Shown in pieces: positions 13,043 through 13,948 of a DNA stretch of 13,948 nt. This stretch comes from Verrucomicrobiota bacterium (GTDB taxonomy: Bacteria; Chlamydiota; Chlamydiia; Chlamydiales; JAEYWL01), in contig JAEYWL010000001.1 of assembly GCA_023428915.1 (NCBI GenBank), positions 1 to 13,948 of the forward strand. The letters are read 5' to 3'. The position numbers and the translations under genes are program-made. The notes under the pieces are model-generated. The model saw only the letters and a list, made by a program, of their open reading frames with translations. It was not told the origin of the DNA and did not search any database. Position 1 is the stretch's first letter. Each line of letters opens with the position of its first letter.

Positions 13043-13360
13043 ATGGACTGGCTAGCTCTTTTCGCTGCAGGCTTGTTTGAAATACTATTTACAATTTGCC
13101 TTGCTTATTCTGAAGGTTTTACCAAGCCGCTGCCCACTATCGTTATGATAGGCGCAATGATCTGCAGTTTTTCAGCTTTGTCCTACTCTATTAAAACTAT
13201 ACCGCTGGGAACGGCCTATGCTGTTTGGACGGCTATCGGTGCTGTAGGGACGGCACTTTTTGGCATGGCTTTCTTGGATGAATCCAGGGAACCCTTACGG
13301 CTGCTTTGCATTCTCTTCATTATCGGCGGAGTGGTTGGGCTTAAGCTCACTCATCAATAA
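13043..13360 (+). CDS. sugE: SMR family exporter, Gdx/SugE type
   Basis: 105 residues and four membrane helices, the standard size for a small multidrug resistance protein, which works as a dimer driven by protons. The essential membrane glutamate is Glu13 (AAGLFEILF). The motif GTAYAVWTAIGAVG (56-69, with Tyr59 and Trp62) and the ES(R)EPLRL loop (80-87) are those of the Gdx/SugE branch, which exports guanidinium, rather than of the EmrE branch. Ser42 is kept, but the Trp16 common in guanidinium exporters is Phe here, which could alter selectivity. No guanidine riboswitch is visible upstream; there is only the preceding terminator and a weak TTAAGAAA as ribosome binding site. Only one SMR gene is present, so it is probably a homodimer. 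Confidence 0.92.
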   Translation: MDWLALFAAGLFEILFTICLAYSEGFTKPLPTIVMIGAMICSFSALSYSIKTIPLGTAYAVWTAIGAVGTALFGMAFLDESREPLRLLCILFIIGGVVGLKLTHQ

Positions 13361-13363
13361 AAT

Positions 13364-13380
13364 GGCCGGTCACACCGGCC
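13364..13380. terminator. Hairpin between convergent genes, likely bidirectional terminator
   Basis: GGCCGGT (13364-13370) pairs with ACCGGCC (13374-13380) around a 3-base loop, in the 28-base gap between the SMR gene and the small minus-strand gene. On the minus strand ATTTTATT follows directly. On the plus strand the T-rich stretch (ATTATTTTGTTTTG) begins nine bases later. Confidence 0.65.
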
Positions 13381-13388
13381 GCAGCTAA

Positions 13389-13568
13389 TTATTTTGTTTT
13401 GCTAAAAAATAAAAACGGGCTGCCGTTATCGTAATATTTAGCAGACTCACACTCATCTGCTATCCGCCTTTTTTCTTTTAGGCGCTTAAGTTCTAAGTGA
13501 TACTTGCTTGTGCTATCTAGTTGGGTATTAGGATAAGGATAGGATTTAGATTTAGGTCTTTTACTCAT
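13389..13568 (-). CDS. Small orphan protein (59 residues)
   Basis: An open frame of 59 codons starting at the ATG at 13568, with a strong GGAGG seven bases upstream, which is the main reason to accept it. The protein starts MSKRPKSKSYPYPNTQ, has a charged helical middle (HLELKRLKEKRRIADECES, about 24-42) and ends with SPFLFFSKTK. It is basic, with no signal peptide or membrane helix. I recognise no family. It is convergent with the SMR gene, sharing a hairpin terminator, and it lies between that gene and the IS607-type element. A TATACT box and a 12-bp palindrome lie upstream. It could be a small nucleic-acid-binding or regulatory protein, but nothing shows this. Confidence 0.65.
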   Translation of the reverse strand: MSKRPKSKSYPYPNTQLDSTSKYHLELKRLKEKRRIADECESAKYYDNGSPFLFFSKTK

Positions 13569-13599
13569 GCTAAACCTCCAGTGAATTAGGGGCCCTGCT

Positions 13600-13619
13600 A
13601 GTATAAAAGATGCGCATCT
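13600..13619 (-). promoter_or_regulatory. -10 box and 12-bp palindrome upstream of the small gene
   Basis: On the minus strand TATACT (13600-13605) lies about 30 bases before the start of the 59-residue gene. The perfect palindrome AGATGCGCATCT (13608-13619) lies between the -10 and where the -35 would be, a classic repressor position. The -35 itself is poor. Confidence 0.35.
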
Positions 13620-13676
13620 CTATGCATTTCTGATCATATCCGATGACAGATTATTTTCAAAGGGGTTATTAACTGC

Positions 13677-13948
13677 TTGAAATAATCTATACATATCTAT
13701 TATTATCTACTAATATGAGTAGGTTTGTCAAAATTGGAAAAGCCGCAGAAATATTAGGTGTGTCTATTCAAACTCTTCGACGTTGGGAGGAAAACAATAC
13801 TTTACTTCCAGAGAGAAAGAATAAAGGCACTCGTTACTATGATATAGACAAACTATTAGGCCTTGAAAAGACATCTTCTGATCTTACAATAGCTTATGCA
13901 AGGGTCTCAAGCCACGATCAAAAAGAAGACCTTAAAAGACAAGCAAGC
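13677..13948 (+). mobile_element. Left part of an IS607-family element
   Basis: Defined only by the tnpA start and its presumed promoter. IS607 elements have no long terminal inverted repeats and make no target duplication, so the true left boundary cannot be placed from sequence; it is somewhere in 13569-13714. The right end and any tnpB lie beyond the window. Confidence 0.6.
13715..13948 (+). CDS. tnpA: IS607-type serine transposase TnpA, 5' part
   Basis: 78 codons, open to the right edge. Residues about 4-45 are a MerR-like DNA-binding domain (VKIGKAAEILGVSIQTLRRW, then GTRYYDID). They are joined directly to the start of a serine recombinase domain, IAYARVSSHDQKEDLKRQ, whose catalytic serine is Ser65 in the YxRVS motif. 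This order, with the DNA-binding domain in front of the catalytic domain, is the signature of IS607-family TnpA and not of resolvases or large integrases. The full protein would be about 190-220 residues, and a TnpB gene often follows. A TTGAAA (13677-13682) and TATTAT (13701-13706) lie just upstream with an 18-base spacer, leaving almost no leader. The DNA is more AT-rich than the neighbouring genes, as expected of a mobile element. Confidence 0.9.
   Translation, partial: MSRFVKIGKAAEILGVSIQTLRRWEENNTLLPERKNKGTRYYDIDKLLGLEKTSSDLTIAYARVSSHDQKEDLKRQAS

Noticed and set aside
13043..13360. EmrE-type multidrug exporter
   Set aside because: The AVWTAIGAVG and ESREPLRL motifs are those of the Gdx/SugE branch.
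13364..13400. Attachment site of a mobile element next to the SMR gene
   Set aside because: The GGCCGGT/ACCGGCC sequence is a terminator-like hairpin between convergent genes. No direct repeat or integrase accompanies it, and IS607 does not use such ends.

Overview
The window looks like a chromosomal stretch of an amoeba-associated intracellular bacterium. A member of the Parachlamydiales ('environmental chlamydiae') is my first choice. The reasons are the AT-rich DNA, a DUF2608 HAD-like exported protein, an exported linear-amide (choloylglycine) hydrolase, a DXD sugar transferase of the kind found in host-associated bacteria, and many small exported proteins of unknown role. Legionellales share several of these families and cannot be excluded from the sequence alone. 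No rRNA, tRNA, CRISPR array or phage structural gene was seen.

Layout. At 1-73 there may be the start of a minus-strand gene running off the left edge. 123-1121 (-) is a soluble DUF2156 (lysyl-phosphatidylglycerol synthase C-terminal-like) protein. 1185-1688 (+) is a DUF72 gene that has lost its last third. It collides tail to tail with 1702-2631 (-), a Gly_transf_sug (DXD) glycosyltransferase. 2871-3926 and 3958-4977 (+) form a two-gene unit of exported hydrolases: an Ntn linear-amide hydrolase and a dienelactone-hydrolase/PAF-acetylhydrolase-like enzyme. 5010-5804 (-) is a DUF4239 membrane protein, divergent from 5863-6663 (+), an exported DUF2608 protein. A 182-bp imperfect palindrome (6710-6891) follows. 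Then come an exported cyclophilin (6914-7474) and an exported orphan protein ending in five YxxG repeats (7521-8423).

On the minus strand, 9890-10645 (von Willebrand A protein, with its own terminator) lies upstream of 8495-9760 (YihY/BrkB membrane protein). Divergent from these is a tight three-gene operon, 10879-12123. It holds a DUF948/YtxG-like membrane protein, a double YtxH-domain protein and a YtxH protein with a histone-like basic tail, and it closes with a clear terminator. A GATC-rich inverted repeat (12224-12328) fills the next gap. It is followed by an exported DUF2147 protein (12473-12988), a Gdx/SugE-type SMR exporter (13043-13360), a convergent 59-residue orphan gene (13389-13568), and the 5' end of an IS607-type serine transposase (13715 to the right edge).

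How the genes fit together. Most are envelope or exported functions and not one pathway. The only clear operons are the two hydrolases and the YtxG-YtxH-YtxH unit. The most unusual non-coding signal is a repeat family (core TTTAAAACCCGACTTG, with a companion CGAATAT..TATTATAAGGTAGC block). It recurs in at least four intergenic places, touches gene ends and may supply a promoter element.
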